From: a candidate division KSB1 bacterium
GTDB taxonomy: Bacteria > Zhuqueibacterota > Zhuqueibacteria > JANLFK01 > Oleimicrobiaceae
NCBI GenBank assembly: GCA_034506335.1
Contig: JAPDPR010000004.1
Coordinates: forward strand, 1-46,135
Reading direction: 5' to 3'
Length of the DNA: 46,135 nucleotides
Below, one piece after another: positions 1-8,573 of the stretch. A program made the translations under genes and the position numbers. Under the pieces are notes generated by a model. It was not told the DNA's origin and did not search any database. It saw only the letters and a list, made by a program, of their open reading frames with translations. Within the stretch, counting starts at the first letter, position 1; each line of letters starts with the position of its first letter.

Positions 1-109
1 ACGGGACTTGGAACCGGAACACATCTACCAGGTCTATGCCGATTTGCGGCAGATAATTGCCACCGGGCGGGTGGCTTTCGAAGTGGGCTATCTGGGCTTG
101 CGCGAATAG
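1..109 (+). CDS. porA: 2-oxoacid (pyruvate):ferredoxin oxidoreductase alpha subunit, C-terminal end only
   Basis: Only the last 35 codons are present, read in the frame beginning at base 2 and ending in TAG at 107-109. The tail finishes with VGYLGLRE, the usual end of the alpha subunit of pyruvate/2-oxoacid:ferredoxin oxidoreductases. The beta-subunit gene follows 30 nt later, the normal order. The complex is cytoplasmic and oxidatively decarboxylates pyruvate to acetyl-CoA with reduction of ferredoxin. The assignment rests on this short tail plus the neighbour, so it could be another 2-oxoacid oxidoreductase of the same superfamily. Confidence 0.7.
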   Translation, partial: RDLEPEHIYQVYADLRQIIATGRVAFEVGYLGLRE

Positions 110-139
110 CGCGCCCTCTTTGAGTGCGGAGAGTCCTGT

Positions 140-1075
140 ATGGCGACCATCAAGGAGCTTGCACAGCGTGGGGATAAGTTGTCGCCTGGGCACCGAGCGT
201 GCGCAGGGTGCGTCCCGATCATTGCTTTTCATCAGGTACTGCGCTCCGTGCAGGGGCATGTGGTGTGTGGTTGTGCTACCGGATGCATGGAAGTGGTCAC
301 CACCATCTTTCCTTACACGGCGTGGAAGGTGCCATTCATCCACAACGCGTTCGAAAACGTCGCAGCGACCATTAGCGGCGTGGAAGCCGCCTACCGAGCA
401 CTGAAGCGGCAGGGTCGGGTGGAGAAGGATATCAAGTTTGTAGCTTTTGGGGGAGATGGCGGCACCTATGACATCGGCTTACAGTCGCTTTCCGGCGCCC
501 TGGAACGAGGACACAACTTCCTCTACGTCTGTTACGACAACGAAGCCTATATGAACACCGGGATCCAACGTTCCAGTGCCACCCCTTTTGCCGCCGATAC
601 CAAGACGGCTCCGGCCGGCAAGGTGCACAAAGGCAAAAGGCAATTCCCCAAGAATCTGACTGAGATCGTCATCGCGCATGATGTCCCTTATGCGGCGCAG
701 GCGAGTGTAAGCCATTGGAAGGACTTGAACCGCAAGGTGGAGCGGGCGCTGGCGGTGGAGGGTCCCACCTTCATCAACATCCTTGCGCCGTGCCCCCCAG
801 GCTGGCGTTTCCCCCAGGAAATGGGTGTCGAGATGGCGCGCCTTGCGGTGGAGACCTGTTTCTGGCCTCTCTACGAGTACGACCACGGCGTACGCATCTT
901 GAACTACCGACCAAAGGAAAAGAAGCCGCTGAGTGAATGGACCAAGCACCAAGGGCGGTTTCGTCATTTGCACCGGGCGGAAAATGCCCACCTGCTGGAG
1001 GCGGCCCAGGCAGAAGTGGACCGGAGGTGGGAGCAGCTGGTGCGTCTGTGCGAGCAGGCTGCCCGTCAGCAGTGA
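140..1075 (+). CDS. porB: Pyruvate:ferredoxin oxidoreductase beta subunit
   Basis: This 311-aa protein is the thiamine-diphosphate-binding half of a pyruvate (2-oxoacid):ferredoxin oxidoreductase. Visible marks are the paired cysteines CAGC (21-24) and CGCATGC (43-49), with a late PCPPGW (about 218) likely giving a further cluster cysteine. The TPP motif GDGGTYDIG (about 110) is followed roughly 25 residues later by DNEAYMNTG. Length matches stand-alone beta subunits. The ATG at 140 has a GGAGAG Shine-Dalgarno. It sits 30 nt after the alpha-subunit tail and 21 nt before pgsA, so the four genes to 2166 are probably one transcript. With rubrerythrin at 9364 it argues for low-oxygen metabolism. 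Pyruvate is the likely substrate, but another 2-oxoacid cannot be excluded from sequence. Confidence 0.92.
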   Translation: MATIKELAQRGDKLSPGHRACAGCVPIIAFHQVLRSVQGHVVCGCATGCMEVVTTIFPYTAWKVPFIHNAFENVAATISGVEAAYRALKRQGRVEKDIKFVAFGGDGGTYDIGLQSLSGALERGHNFLYVCYDNEAYMNTGIQRSSATPFAADTKTAPAGKVHKGKRQFPKNLTEIVIAHDVPYAAQASVSHWKDLNRKVERALAVEGPTFINILAPCPPGWRFPQEMGVEMARLAVETCFWPLYEYDHGVRILNYRPKEKKPLSEWTKHQGRFRHLHRAENAHLLEAAQAEVDRRWEQLVRLCEQAARQQ

Positions 1076-1096
1076 CTGCAAACCACGTGGGGAACT

Positions 1097-1723
1097 ATGA
1101 CGCTTGCCAATGGCTTGACCCTGTTGCGCATTGCGCTCACGCCGGTGTTCGTGGTCCTGGTCATGGGCGAGGACCTTCTCAGCGTCTACGCGGGGTGTCT
1201 GATTTTTGTGGTGGCGTCGCTCACTGACCTGTATGATGGCTATGTGGCCCGCCGGTTTGGGGCCGTGAGCACCTGGGGCAAATTCCTAGACCCGTTGGCA
1301 GACAAGATCTTGATCACCGCCGCACTTATCTGTCTGGCGATACAGGGATACGTGGCAGTGTGGATGGTGGTGGTCATTGCCGTGCGCGATGCGGTGATCA
1401 CCGGCTTGCGCTCGTATGCCATGTGGAAGCGGCAGCCGGTGGTGACCATGGGTCTGGCGCGCATGAAGACGGCCGCGCAGGCCTTGGCCGTGTACGTGGT
1501 GATGGGGTACATGTTGGCAGAGCGGACCTTCGGTGGGAAACCGTGGGCAAGCCGGCCCCTGGAGAGCATCCACCGCTGGGGCCTCGTGGACAAGCTGATG
1601 TTCTTTGTCACCTGCCTGACGGTGATCACCGGCGTGCTCTACTTGATCGACAACCGGTCCCATGTACGGCAGGTGGCGGCTGCATTGGTGCGCGCGCTCA
1701 TCCCGCGGGGGGCGCGCGTATGA
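1097..1723 (+). CDS. pgsA: CDP-diacylglycerol--glycerol-3-phosphate 3-phosphatidyltransferase
   Basis: A 208-aa integral membrane enzyme of the CDP-alcohol phosphatidyltransferase family. It joins CDP-diacylglycerol and glycerol-3-phosphate to give phosphatidylglycerol phosphate. The family signature D-x2-DG-x2-AR-x8-G-x3-D-x3-D is complete near residues 48-72 (DLYDGYVARR, then GKFLDPLADK). Several hydrophobic segments flank it (about 10-30, 80-100, 125-145, 170-190). The start ATG follows a GGGGAA Shine-Dalgarno. The stop overlaps the pgpA start by four bases, so the enzymes for the two successive steps of phosphatidylglycerol synthesis are translationally coupled. Choice of PgsA rather than a CDP-inositol or CDP-choline homologue rests on length and the adjacent pgpA. 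Confidence 0.93.
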   Translation: MTLANGLTLLRIALTPVFVVLVMGEDLLSVYAGCLIFVVASLTDLYDGYVARRFGAVSTWGKFLDPLADKILITAALICLAIQGYVAVWMVVVIAVRDAVITGLRSYAMWKRQPVVTMGLARMKTAAQALAVYVVMGYMLAERTFGGKPWASRPLESIHRWGLVDKLMFFVTCLTVITGVLYLIDNRSHVRQVAAALVRALIPRGARV

Positions 1724-2166
1724 GCCCGCTAACTAAGCTTTGCGCCACCGGGCTGTACACGGGATTCTCGCCGGTGGCGCCCGGGACGGCCGGCAGTTTC
1801 TTGGCCCTGGTGCTCGCGTTCGTGCTCCCGCGCCCTGGCCTGCTGGGCTGGGCAGCGGTTTTGGCGGTGCTGATCCCCCTTGGCATCGCGGCCGCCTCGC
1901 GCGCAGAACGCGTGTACGGCCACGATGCCTCGCAGATCAACATTGACGAAGTGGTGGGCATGCTCGTTGCCCTGTCCGGAGTGCCCAGGACGCCAGCTGC
2001 TTTCGCCGCGGCTTTTGTGCTGTTTCGACTTCTCGATGTGGTCAAGCCCTTCCCTGTGGACGAGCTCCAAGAATTGCCGGCTGGATGGGGGGTGATGGCC
2101 GATGATTTGATGGCCGGCCTGTACACGTGCCTGGGACTGCATGTGGTGCTGAAGATAATCTCCTGA
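1720..2166 (+). CDS. pgpA: Phosphatidylglycerophosphatase A
   Basis: A 148-aa membrane protein starting at the ATG at 1720 that overlaps the pgsA stop (ATGA). It dephosphorylates phosphatidylglycerol phosphate to phosphatidylglycerol, the step directly after PgsA. Family features are the N-terminal GLYTGFSPVAPGTAGS, the acidic IDEVVGM segment (about 75), FRLLDVVKPFPV (about 105) and a late MADDLMAGLY. Hydrophobic stretches lie between them. A longer upstream reading frame exists (from 1360) but overlaps pgsA in the wrong frame and is ignored. The gene is last in its transcript; a terminator follows at 2201. Confidence 0.92.
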   Translation: MSPLTKLCATGLYTGFSPVAPGTAGSFLALVLAFVLPRPGLLGWAAVLAVLIPLGIAAASRAERVYGHDASQINIDEVVGMLVALSGVPRTPAAFAAAFVLFRLLDVVKPFPVDELQELPAGWGVMADDLMAGLYTCLGLHVVLKIIS

Positions 2167-2200
2167 ATTTTCCCTTTGCAGCGTGCCGTGCTTCTGCGCG

Positions 2201-2240
2201 AGGTGGGTTGGCTCCGGTGAAAACTCACCTTTGTTTTTTC
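2201..2240 (+). terminator. Intrinsic terminator after pgpA
   Basis: AGGTGGGTT (2201-2209) pairs with AACTCACCT (2222-2230), a 9-bp stem with one G-T pair and a 12-nt loop, followed at once by TTGTTTTTTC. It ends the por-pgs-pgp transcript. The T-run doubles as the -35 region of the promoter at 2231. Confidence 0.75.
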
Positions 2241-2259
2241 TTGCAGAATTGCTTATATT
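2231..2259 (+). promoter_or_regulatory. Sigma-70-type promoter for the cinA-recA-alaS gene run
   Basis: TTGTTT (2231-2236), 17-nt spacer, TATATT (2254-2259). The expected transcription start near 2266 lies about 20 nt before the cinA ATG. Box and spacing match five other sites in the window. The -35 is the weakest part and lies inside the preceding terminator's T-tract. Confidence 0.6.
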
Positions 2260-2286
2260 TCCCCTGGTGCAACACTGGAGAAGTTG

Positions 2287-3561
2287 ATGGCGCACGCCGC
2301 ACGCGTGGTTGCCGAGCTGGTTGCCATCGGCGATGAGCTCCTGGCTGGCCACGTGGTCAATAGCAACGCACAGTTCTTAGCACGTGCCCTCCGAGGCGTG
2401 GGTGTGGTCCCGCAGTGGATGACCACGGTTGGGGACGACCCCGAGCAGATGCGGGATGCTCTGCAGCGGGCACTTTCCCGCGCTCAGGTGGTGCTCATCA
2501 CCGGCGGGTTAGGCCCGACACCGGACGATCTGACCAGGGAGGTGGTGGCACAGCTGCTCCGAGTGCCTCTGGTGGTGGACCAGGAGGCCTTGGAGGCTAT
2601 TCGGGCGCGCTTTGCGGCGCGCGGCTTGCCCATGAGCGCGAACAACGAGCGCCAGGCCCACATCCCGCGAGGTGCCACCATACTGCGCAATCCGCTGGGT
2701 ACGGCCCCGGGTTTCATGTTCAGCTGGCAAGGAGCAGTGGCCTTCGCCCTGCCTGGAGTCCCGGGCGAGATGCGCGCTATGATGGAGCAAGAGGTGTTGC
2801 CGCGTCTGCGCACACGGACTGCAGGCTGGTGCGTGGTGGAGCGCGTGCTCCGCACGGTGGGCATCCCAGAATCCACCTTGGCCGAGCGACTCCAGGGGCT
2901 GGAAGAGAACCGGACGGTCCGGGTCGCATTTCAGGCCCATCGCACAGGCGTGGATGTGCGCCTCACCGCTGAGGGAGAAAACCGCGCCGCCTGCGTGGAG
3001 GCCATCGCCCAGAGCGAGCAGATGGCGCGTACCAGGGTTGGCGAGTTCATTTACGGAGTGGACGACTGCTCGTTGGAAGAGGCGGTGGGGCAGCTGCTGA
3101 GCGGCGCGGGAAAGACCATCGCCGTGGCCGAGTCGTGCACCGGGGGGTTGGTGGCCCATCGCCTGACCAACGTCTCTGGAAGCTCATCGTATTTCGAGCG
3201 CGGGGTGGTCGCCTACAGCAATCAGGCAAAAGTGCAGCTTCTGGGTGTGCCTCCTGAGCTCATAGCCCAGCACGGAGCAGTGAGCGCGGAGGTAGCCGTC
3301 GCTATGGCCGAAGGTATCCGCCGGGTAGCTGGGACTGATTTGGGCCTTTCCACGACCGGCATTGCCGGTCCTACGGGAGCCACCCCCACCAAACCGGTGG
3401 GCCTCGTCTACATAGGCCTGGCCGACAGTGCGCAAAGCGTGTGTAAGCGCAGCGTCTTTTCCTTGGATCGAGTCGGCAACAAGGAGCGGGCTGCGGCAGC
3501 AGCGCTGGACATGGTGCGGCGGTACCTTGCTGGGCTGCCCGTGATCAATGAGGCGATGTGA
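2287..3561 (+). CDS. cinA: CinA-family protein (nicotinamide-nucleotide amidohydrolase with N-terminal MoaB/CinA domain)
   Basis: A 424-aa two-domain protein. The N-terminal COG1058/MoaB-like domain has IGDELLAGHVVNSN (14-27) and TGGLGPTPDD (about 72-81). In characterised relatives this domain acts as an ADP-ribose pyrophosphatase or FAD pyrophosphatase. The C-terminal PncC domain has AESCTGG (about 281) and TTGIAGPTG (about 358) and deamidates NMN to nicotinic acid mononucleotide in pyridine-nucleotide recycling. ATG 2287 is preferred over the TTG three bases earlier because of the GGAG at 2277-2280. The stop overlaps thpR. The cinA-thpR-recA order is a familiar one in many bacteria. It is full length with no missing motif. 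Confidence 0.93.
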   Translation: MAHAARVVAELVAIGDELLAGHVVNSNAQFLARALRGVGVVPQWMTTVGDDPEQMRDALQRALSRAQVVLITGGLGPTPDDLTREVVAQLLRVPLVVDQEALEAIRARFAARGLPMSANNERQAHIPRGATILRNPLGTAPGFMFSWQGAVAFALPGVPGEMRAMMEQEVLPRLRTRTAGWCVVERVLRTVGIPESTLAERLQGLEENRTVRVAFQAHRTGVDVRLTAEGENRAACVEAIAQSEQMARTRVGEFIYGVDDCSLEEAVGQLLSGAGKTIAVAESCTGGLVAHRLTNVSGSSSYFERGVVAYSNQAKVQLLGVPPELIAQHGAVSAEVAVAMAEGIRRVAGTDLGLSTTGIAGPTGATPTKPVGLVYIGLADSAQSVCKRSVFSLDRVGNKERAAAAALDMVRRYLAGLPVINEAM

Positions 3562-3562
3562 G

Positions 3563-4132
3563 GTGGCTAAGGTCAGGACTTTTATCGCCATCGATATCCC
3601 AGCTGCGCAGAAAGAGCAGATAGCCACGCTGCAGGGCCAGTTGCGTGCCCTTGGAGCGCGGGTGACTTGGACGCGGCCGGAGGGGATACACCTGACGCTG
3701 AAGTTTCTCGGCGACGTTGACGAGGGGCAGATTACCCAGGTGGCCGAGGCGGTGGGACGCGCTGCGCGAGGGATTGAGCCGTTTGAGGTGAGCATTGCAG
3801 GGACAGGGGCTTTTCCGGACTTTCGCCGCCCGCGCGTACTCTGGGTAGGGGTCGAGGAACCAAGCGGACGCCTGAAGGCGCTGGCTCAGGCGGTGGAACT
3901 CCAGTTGCTGCCGCTGGGCTTTCCGCGTGAGGGACGAGATTTCTCACCTCACCTGACACTCGGAAGGGTGAAGGACCCGCGAGGGGTGGAGCCGGTGGTG
4001 CGCGCCCTGCAACAGACGAACTTTGTGGGTGGCAGCTTTGCGGTGCAGGAGGTGGTGGTCATGCGCAGCGACCTCAAACCCAGTGGTGCCGAATACACGG
4101 CGCTGCACCGCATCGCGCTGGCAAGAGACTAA
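3563..4132 (+). CDS. thpR: RNA 2',3'-cyclic phosphodiesterase (LigT/2H family)
   Basis: A 189-aa 2H-phosphoesterase that opens 2',3'-cyclic phosphates on RNA ends. The two catalytic HxTx motifs are present as HLTLKFLG and HLTLGRVK, about 85 residues apart, as the fold requires. The start is uncertain. GTG 3563 is preferred because GAGG lies at 3550-3553 and the protein then begins close to the family's usual (M)xxRTFIAIDIP. An ATG at 3548, which would overlap the cinA end, is the alternative and adds five residues. It lies between cinA and recA with no gap, so it is co-transcribed with them. Confidence 0.9.
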   Translation: MAKVRTFIAIDIPAAQKEQIATLQGQLRALGARVTWTRPEGIHLTLKFLGDVDEGQITQVAEAVGRAARGIEPFEVSIAGTGAFPDFRRPRVLWVGVEEPSGRLKALAQAVELQLLPLGFPREGRDFSPHLTLGRVKDPRGVEPVVRALQQTNFVGGSFAVQEVVVMRSDLKPSGAEYTALHRIALARD

Positions 4133-4150
4133 CAAAGGTGGGGTCACGCG

Positions 4151-5212
4151 ATGAGTGATCAGAAGAGCGAAAAGGAGCGGGCCTTGGAATTGGCGCTGGC
4201 GCAGATTGAGCGCCAGTTCGGCCGCGGCTCTGTGATGCGCCTGGGCGAGGAGCGGGCCCGGGTCAAGATCGAAGCCATTTCCACCGGGGCATTGTCCCTG
4301 GACGCTGCCATCGGCATCGGCGGTATCCCCCGCGGGCGAATCATCGAAGTGTTTGGCCCGGAATCCTCTGGCAAGACCACCCTGGCGTTGCACATGATCG
4401 CAGAGGCACAGAAGGCCGGCGGCATTGCGGCATTCATAGACGCTGAGCACGCGCTGGATGCCAACTATGCCCGCAAGCTGGGCGTGGACACCGATAACCT
4501 CCTCATCTCTCAGCCCGATACCGGCGAGCAGGCGCTGGAGATTACCGAGACCTTGGTGCGCAGCGGGGCGCTGGACATCGTGGTGATCGACTCGGTGGCC
4601 GCGCTCGTGCCTAAGGCAGAGATCGAAGGGGAGATGGGCGACGCGCAGATGGGCTTGCAGGCGCGCCTCATGTCCCAGGCCATGCGCAAGCTGGCAGGCT
4701 CTATCAGCAAGTCCAAGACCGCCGTCGTTTTCATCAATCAGATCCGAGAAAAGATCGGCGTTATGTTCGGCAGCCCTGAGACCACCACCGGAGGGCGAGC
4801 GCTGAAGTTTTATGCCTCGGTGCGGCTGGACATCCGCCGCGTGGGATCCATCAAGGAGGGCGAAAACGTGGTGGGGAACCGGACGCGCGTCAAGGTCGTC
4901 AAGAACAAGGTCGCGCCCCCCTTCCGCGAGGCCGAGTTCGACGTCCTCTATGGCAGCGGCATCTCACGCGTCGGCGACATCCTTGACCTGGCGGTGGAGC
5001 ACAAGATTGTGGAGAAGAGCGGTACGTGGTTCTCCTTCGGCGACGAGAAGATCGGCCAGGGAAGGGACAACGCGAAACGCTACTTGGAGCAGTCTCCGGA
5101 GCTGTTGGAAAAGATCGAACGGCGGGTGCGCGAGGCGCTCGGACTGCTCCCAGAGCAAGAGGAACAGTCAGCCCCTGTGGCCGCCGAGCGCTCCTCAGCC
5201 AGTAAGAGCTGA
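4151..5212 (+). CDS. recA: Recombinase RecA
   Basis: A full-length 353-aa RecA, the ATP-dependent strand-exchange protein that also triggers SOS autoproteolysis. The P-loop is GPESSGKT (about 69-76). Walker B lies in [17 protein letters not shown], the L2/glutamine switch region around [14 protein letters not shown], and the DNA-binding region follows. The C-terminal tail is acidic and variable, as usual. ATG 4151 follows AAAGGTGGGG. The gene lies 18 nt after thpR and 17 nt before recX. No recognisable LexA/SOS box is visible directly upstream, so damage control, if any, would act at the operon promoter. Confidence 0.98.
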   Translation: MSDQKSEKERALELALAQIERQFGRGSVMRLGEERARVKIEAISTGALSLDAAIGIGGIPRGRIIEVFGPESSGKTTLALHMIAEAQKAGGIAAFIDAEHALDANYARKLGVDTDNLLISQPDTGEQALEITETLVRSGALDIVVIDSVAALVPKAEIEGEMGDAQMGLQARLMSQAMRKLAGSISKSKTAVVFINQIREKIGVMFGSPETTTGGRALKFYASVRLDIRRVGSIKEGENVVGNRTRVKVVKNKVAPPFREAEFDVLYGSGISRVGDILDLAVEHKIVEKSGTWFSFGDEKIGQGRDNAKRYLEQSPELLEKIERRVREALGLLPEQEEQSAPVAAERSSASKS

Positions 5213-5229
5213 TTTCCCGGGCTTGCCGC

Positions 5230-5901
5230 ATGAAGGGCACCAAGAAGCGGCAGATCACGGCTATCGAAATCCAGGAGCATGACCGCAGGAGGCGGAACGT
5301 CTTCCTGGATGGAGAATTCGCCTTTGGCATCGACCACGAGGTCCTCGCCGAAAGCGGATTTGGCGTAGGGGACTTTCTTACCGCTCAAGACGTGCGGCGG
5401 CTGCTCAACGCCGAGCGCAGGCACCAGGCGACGCAGAAGGCCTTGCGCCTGCTTTCCGTACGGAGCCGCAGCGAAAAGGAGCTGCGCACTCGGTTGGAGC
5501 AGGCCGGGTTCGGGGAGGCCGCCGATTCCACGTTGCGCACCCTTCGCCGCGCTGGGTTGGTGGATGATCTTCAGTTCGCCCTCAGCTACGCGCGTTCCCG
5601 CATCAGCACCAGGCCATGTGGCGAGTTTCTCCTCCGTCGAGAGCTCCGGGAAAAAGGCATTGCTGAGGAGACTATCGAGGCCGCTGTCGCAGAGGCCTAT
5701 CGCGAGAAGGACCAGCGGCAGCTTGCCTACGAGCTGGCCGGGAAGAAGAAGCGTCTCCTGGCCACCACAGAGCAGGAAAAGGCGCAGCGACGAGTGGCGG
5801 ATTTTCTCCTCCGCAGGGGGTTTGCATGGGACCTGGTGAGCGAGATCATGGAGCGCTGGGCAGAGCTGCCACTGGCAGTCCACGGCGAAGACAGCGTGTA
5901 A
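5230..5901 (+). CDS. recX: Regulatory protein RecX
   Basis: A 223-aa, highly charged, helical protein of the RecX family, which binds RecA filaments and limits recombinase activity. The N-terminal strand-rich part (ITAIEIQEHDRRR, FLDGEFAFGI) is the extension seen in longer RecX proteins. It is followed by three-helix repeats with the familiar ALRLLSVRSRSEKELRTRL pattern. Position directly after recA supports the call. The ATG at 5230 has only a weak ribosome site (GGGCTTGCC), so translation may be coupled to recA. Confidence 0.88.
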   Translation: MKGTKKRQITAIEIQEHDRRRRNVFLDGEFAFGIDHEVLAESGFGVGDFLTAQDVRRLLNAERRHQATQKALRLLSVRSRSEKELRTRLEQAGFGEAADSTLRTLRRAGLVDDLQFALSYARSRISTRPCGEFLLRRELREKGIAEETIEAAVAEAYREKDQRQLAYELAGKKKRLLATTEQEKAQRRVADFLLRRGFAWDLVSEIMERWAELPLAVHGEDSV

Positions 5902-5926
5902 GCCTGGCGCGATAACGGCAGAATTG

Positions 5927-8554
5927 ATGAAAACACCGCAGATGAAAGCAGCGACAGTTCGACAATCATTTCTCGACTTTTTCCAGAGCAAGGGGCATCG
6001 CATCATTCCCAGTGCGCCGGTCATACCCGTAGGTGACCCCACGCTCATGTTCACCAACGCCGGCATGAATCAGTTCAAAGACGTGTTCCTGGGCGTAGGA
6101 CGACGGGACTATGTGCGCGTGGCCAACTCGCAAAAGTGCATCCGCGTCTCCGGCAAACACAACGACCTGGAAGAAGTGGGGCGGGACACGTACCACCACA
6201 CCTTCTTTGAAATGCTGGGCAATTGGTCTTTTGGCGATTACTACAAGCGCGAGGCCATCGCCTGGGCGTGGGAGCTCCTGACCGAAGTGTGGCACCTGCC
6301 CAAGGAGCGGCTCTGGGCCACCGTATTTCGCGAGGATGACGAGGCTGCCGAGCTGTGGCCACAGGTGACCGATATCGATCCGGCACACGTGCTCCGTTTT
6401 GGTGAGAAGGACAATTTCTGGGAGATGGGTGACACTGGGCCTTGTGGCCCTTGCTCTGAGGTCCATATCGACCGCGGGCCGGAGTTCTGTGATTCTTCGG
6501 AACCGGGTCATGTGTGTGGGGTCAATGGCGGCTGCGCGCGTTTCTTGGAGCTGTGGAATCTGGTCTTCATCCAGTACAATCGGGGGGAAGACGGCGTGTG
6601 TACTCCCTTGCCGGCTAAGCACGTGGACACGGGCGCTGGGCTGGAGCGACTGGTGGCGGTGTTGCAGGGCAAGCGTTCCAACTATGACACCGACCTGTTC
6701 ATGCCGCTAATCGAGGCTATTGCCGAGCGGACTGGCAAGAGCTACAGCGGGGGCAGTGACGAGCAGGCGGTGGCCTTTCGCGTCATTGCCGACCATGTGC
6801 GGGCGTTGTCGTTTGCCATTGCCGACGGGGCGCTCCCGTCCAATGAAGGCCGGGGTTATGTGTTGCGCCGCTTGTTGCGGCGGGCAGCGCGCTTCGGCCG
6901 CGTGTTGGAGATGCATGAACCCTTTATCTTTACTCTGGTGGCGCCGTTGGTGGACATGATGGGCGAGGCCTATCCGGAGCTACGTGCCCGCCATCAGCAC
7001 ATCGCACGGGTCATCCGTGCCGAGGAGGAGAACTTTAGCCGCACCCTTGACCGCGGCTTAGCCGAGTTTGAAAAGCGGGTGGAGCAATTGCTGGCGGAGG
7101 GGCAAAAGGTCCTCCCAGGCGAGGATGCGTTCCGCCTGCACGACACCTACGGCTTTCCCTTGGATCTGACACAACTGCTGGCGCGCGAACGCGGGCTTGC
7201 TGTTGATGTGGAAGGTTTCAACGCCGCGATGGAGGAACAGCGATCTCGATCGCGGGCAGCTGCGGCTGAGGCCGGTGTCGTCATTCCAGAGTTAGCAGGC
7301 CTCCCCTCCGGAGGATCGCGGTTTGTCGGTTATGAAACGCTGAGCGCCCAGACGCGCGTCGTCTACGCCGATGCCGAGCGCGTAGTCCTGGAGACTACCC
7401 CGTTCTATGCCGAGAGCGGCGGACAGGTGGGCGACACCGGATGGATCGCAGGCCAGCGCACCAGATTTCGCGTCGAGAACACCGTGCGGAGTGGCGACCA
7501 TATTGTGCACCTTGGCCATTGGGAGCAAGGTGCCCCGTTCGCGGCGGGCGATGAGGTGGAGGCTCGTGTAGACGAGGAGCGCCGGCGGGCCACCGAGCGC
7601 AACCACACCGCCACCCACCTGCTGCACAAGGCCCTGCGCACCGTGCTGGGGGACCATGCGCACCAGGCAGGCTCCTTGGTGCATCCTGACTACCTCCGCT
7701 TTGACTTTAACCATTTTGAAAAGCTGAGCGCCGCGGAGCTTGAGCAGATTGAGGAGATGGTGAACCAGGCCATTCAGGCCAATTACCCAGTGCGTTGGGA
7801 GATTCTTCCCTTTGCGGAGGCCCAGGCGCGCGGGGCGGTGGCTCTGTTCGGCGAGAAGTATGAAGACATGGTGCGCATGCTGGAGGTGGATGACTACTCC
7901 CGGGAGCTTTGTGGCGGGACGCACGTGCGTGCCACCGGCGAGATCGGCGTGTTCTCCATTGTCAGTGAGTCAGCAGTGGCTGCCGGCGTCCGGCGCATCG
8001 AGGCCCTTACAGGCCAAAAGGCGGTGGAACGATCCCGGCAAGAACGCGAACTGTTGCGCCAGGCCGCGCAGGTCCTCTCCTGCCAGCCGGACGAGATGGT
8101 GCAGCGGTTAGAGGCGCTGCTGCGGGAAAGAAAGGAATTGTTGAGCGCAGTGAAAAGCCGCAAGGGCAAGGACCTGAGCGCCGAAGCCAGCTCGCTGGTG
8201 GCCAGGGTGCAGGAAATCGAGGGCATTAGGCTGGTCACCGGGCGCGTGCAAGTGAGCGACTTAGAGGAGCTCAAGTCATTAGCAGACATGGTGCGCGATC
8301 GCTTGGGCTCAGGTGCCGGGGTACTCTTTGCCAATGTGGACGGGAAAGGGAACTTTGTGGCGGTAGTCACTCCCGACCTGGCCGACAGCAACCGCTTACA
8401 CGCGGGGACGCTTGTGCGCGAGGTGGGCAAACTGACCGGCAGTGGCGGTGGTGGGGGTGCGCGCATGGCCCAGGCAGGGGCAAAGGACCTGAGCCGGGTG
8501 GACCAGGCTCTGGCGGCCGTGCCCGAGATTGTGGCGCGCCTGCTGCGCTCGTGA
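5927..8554 (+). CDS. alaS: Alanine--tRNA ligase
   Basis: An 875-aa class II alanyl-tRNA synthetase. The catalytic core has RVANSQKCIRVSGKHNDLEE and FFEMLGNWSFGDYYK. The editing domain has HTATHLLHKAL, and CGGTHVRATGEIG supplies the zinc-binding editing cysteine and histidine. The C-terminal C-Ala domain ends with a glycine-rich GSGGGGGARMAQAGAKD. Length is standard. ATG 5927 is chosen over the overlapping TTG 5924; a second ATG at 5942 is possible, since the family usually begins near the AATVRQSFLDFF segment. It lies 25 nt after recX, continuing the housekeeping run. Confidence 0.97.
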   Translation: MKTPQMKAATVRQSFLDFFQSKGHRIIPSAPVIPVGDPTLMFTNAGMNQFKDVFLGVGRRDYVRVANSQKCIRVSGKHNDLEEVGRDTYHHTFFEMLGNWSFGDYYKREAIAWAWELLTEVWHLPKERLWATVFREDDEAAELWPQVTDIDPAHVLRFGEKDNFWEMGDTGPCGPCSEVHIDRGPEFCDSSEPGHVCGVNGGCARFLELWNLVFIQYNRGEDGVCTPLPAKHVDTGAGLERLVAVLQGKRSNYDTDLFMPLIEAIAERTGKSYSGGSDEQAVAFRVIADHVRALSFAIADGALPSNEGRGYVLRRLLRRAARFGRVLEMHEPFIFTLVAPLVDMMGEAYPELRARHQHIARVIRAEEENFSRTLDRGLAEFEKRVEQLLAEGQKVLPGEDAFRLHDTYGFPLDLTQLLARERGLAVDVEGFNAAMEEQRSRSRAAAAEAGVVIPELAGLPSGGSRFVGYETLSAQTRVVYADAERVVLETTPFYAESGGQVGDTGWIAGQRTRFRVENTVRSGDHIVHLGHWEQGAPFAAGDEVEARVDEERRRATERNHTATHLLHKALRTVLGDHAHQAGSLVHPDYLRFDFNHFEKLSAAELEQIEEMVNQAIQANYPVRWEILPFAEAQARGAVALFGEKYEDMVRMLEVDDYSRELCGGTHVRATGEIGVFSIVSESAVAAGVRRIEALTGQKAVERSRQERELLRQAAQVLSCQPDEMVQRLEALLRERKELLSAVKSRKGKDLSAEASSLVARVQEIEGIRLVTGRVQVSDLEELKSLADMVRDRLGSGAGVLFANVDGKGNFVAVVTPDLADSNRLHAGTLVREVGKLTGSGGGGGARMAQAGAKDLSRVDQALAAVPEIVARLLRS

Positions 8555-8573
8555 GACCGACGAAGGACTCATC

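Noticed and set aside
5080..6066. 328-codon open frame on the minus strand over recX
   Set aside because: It is antisense to recA, recX and the alaS start, with no motif or ribosome site.
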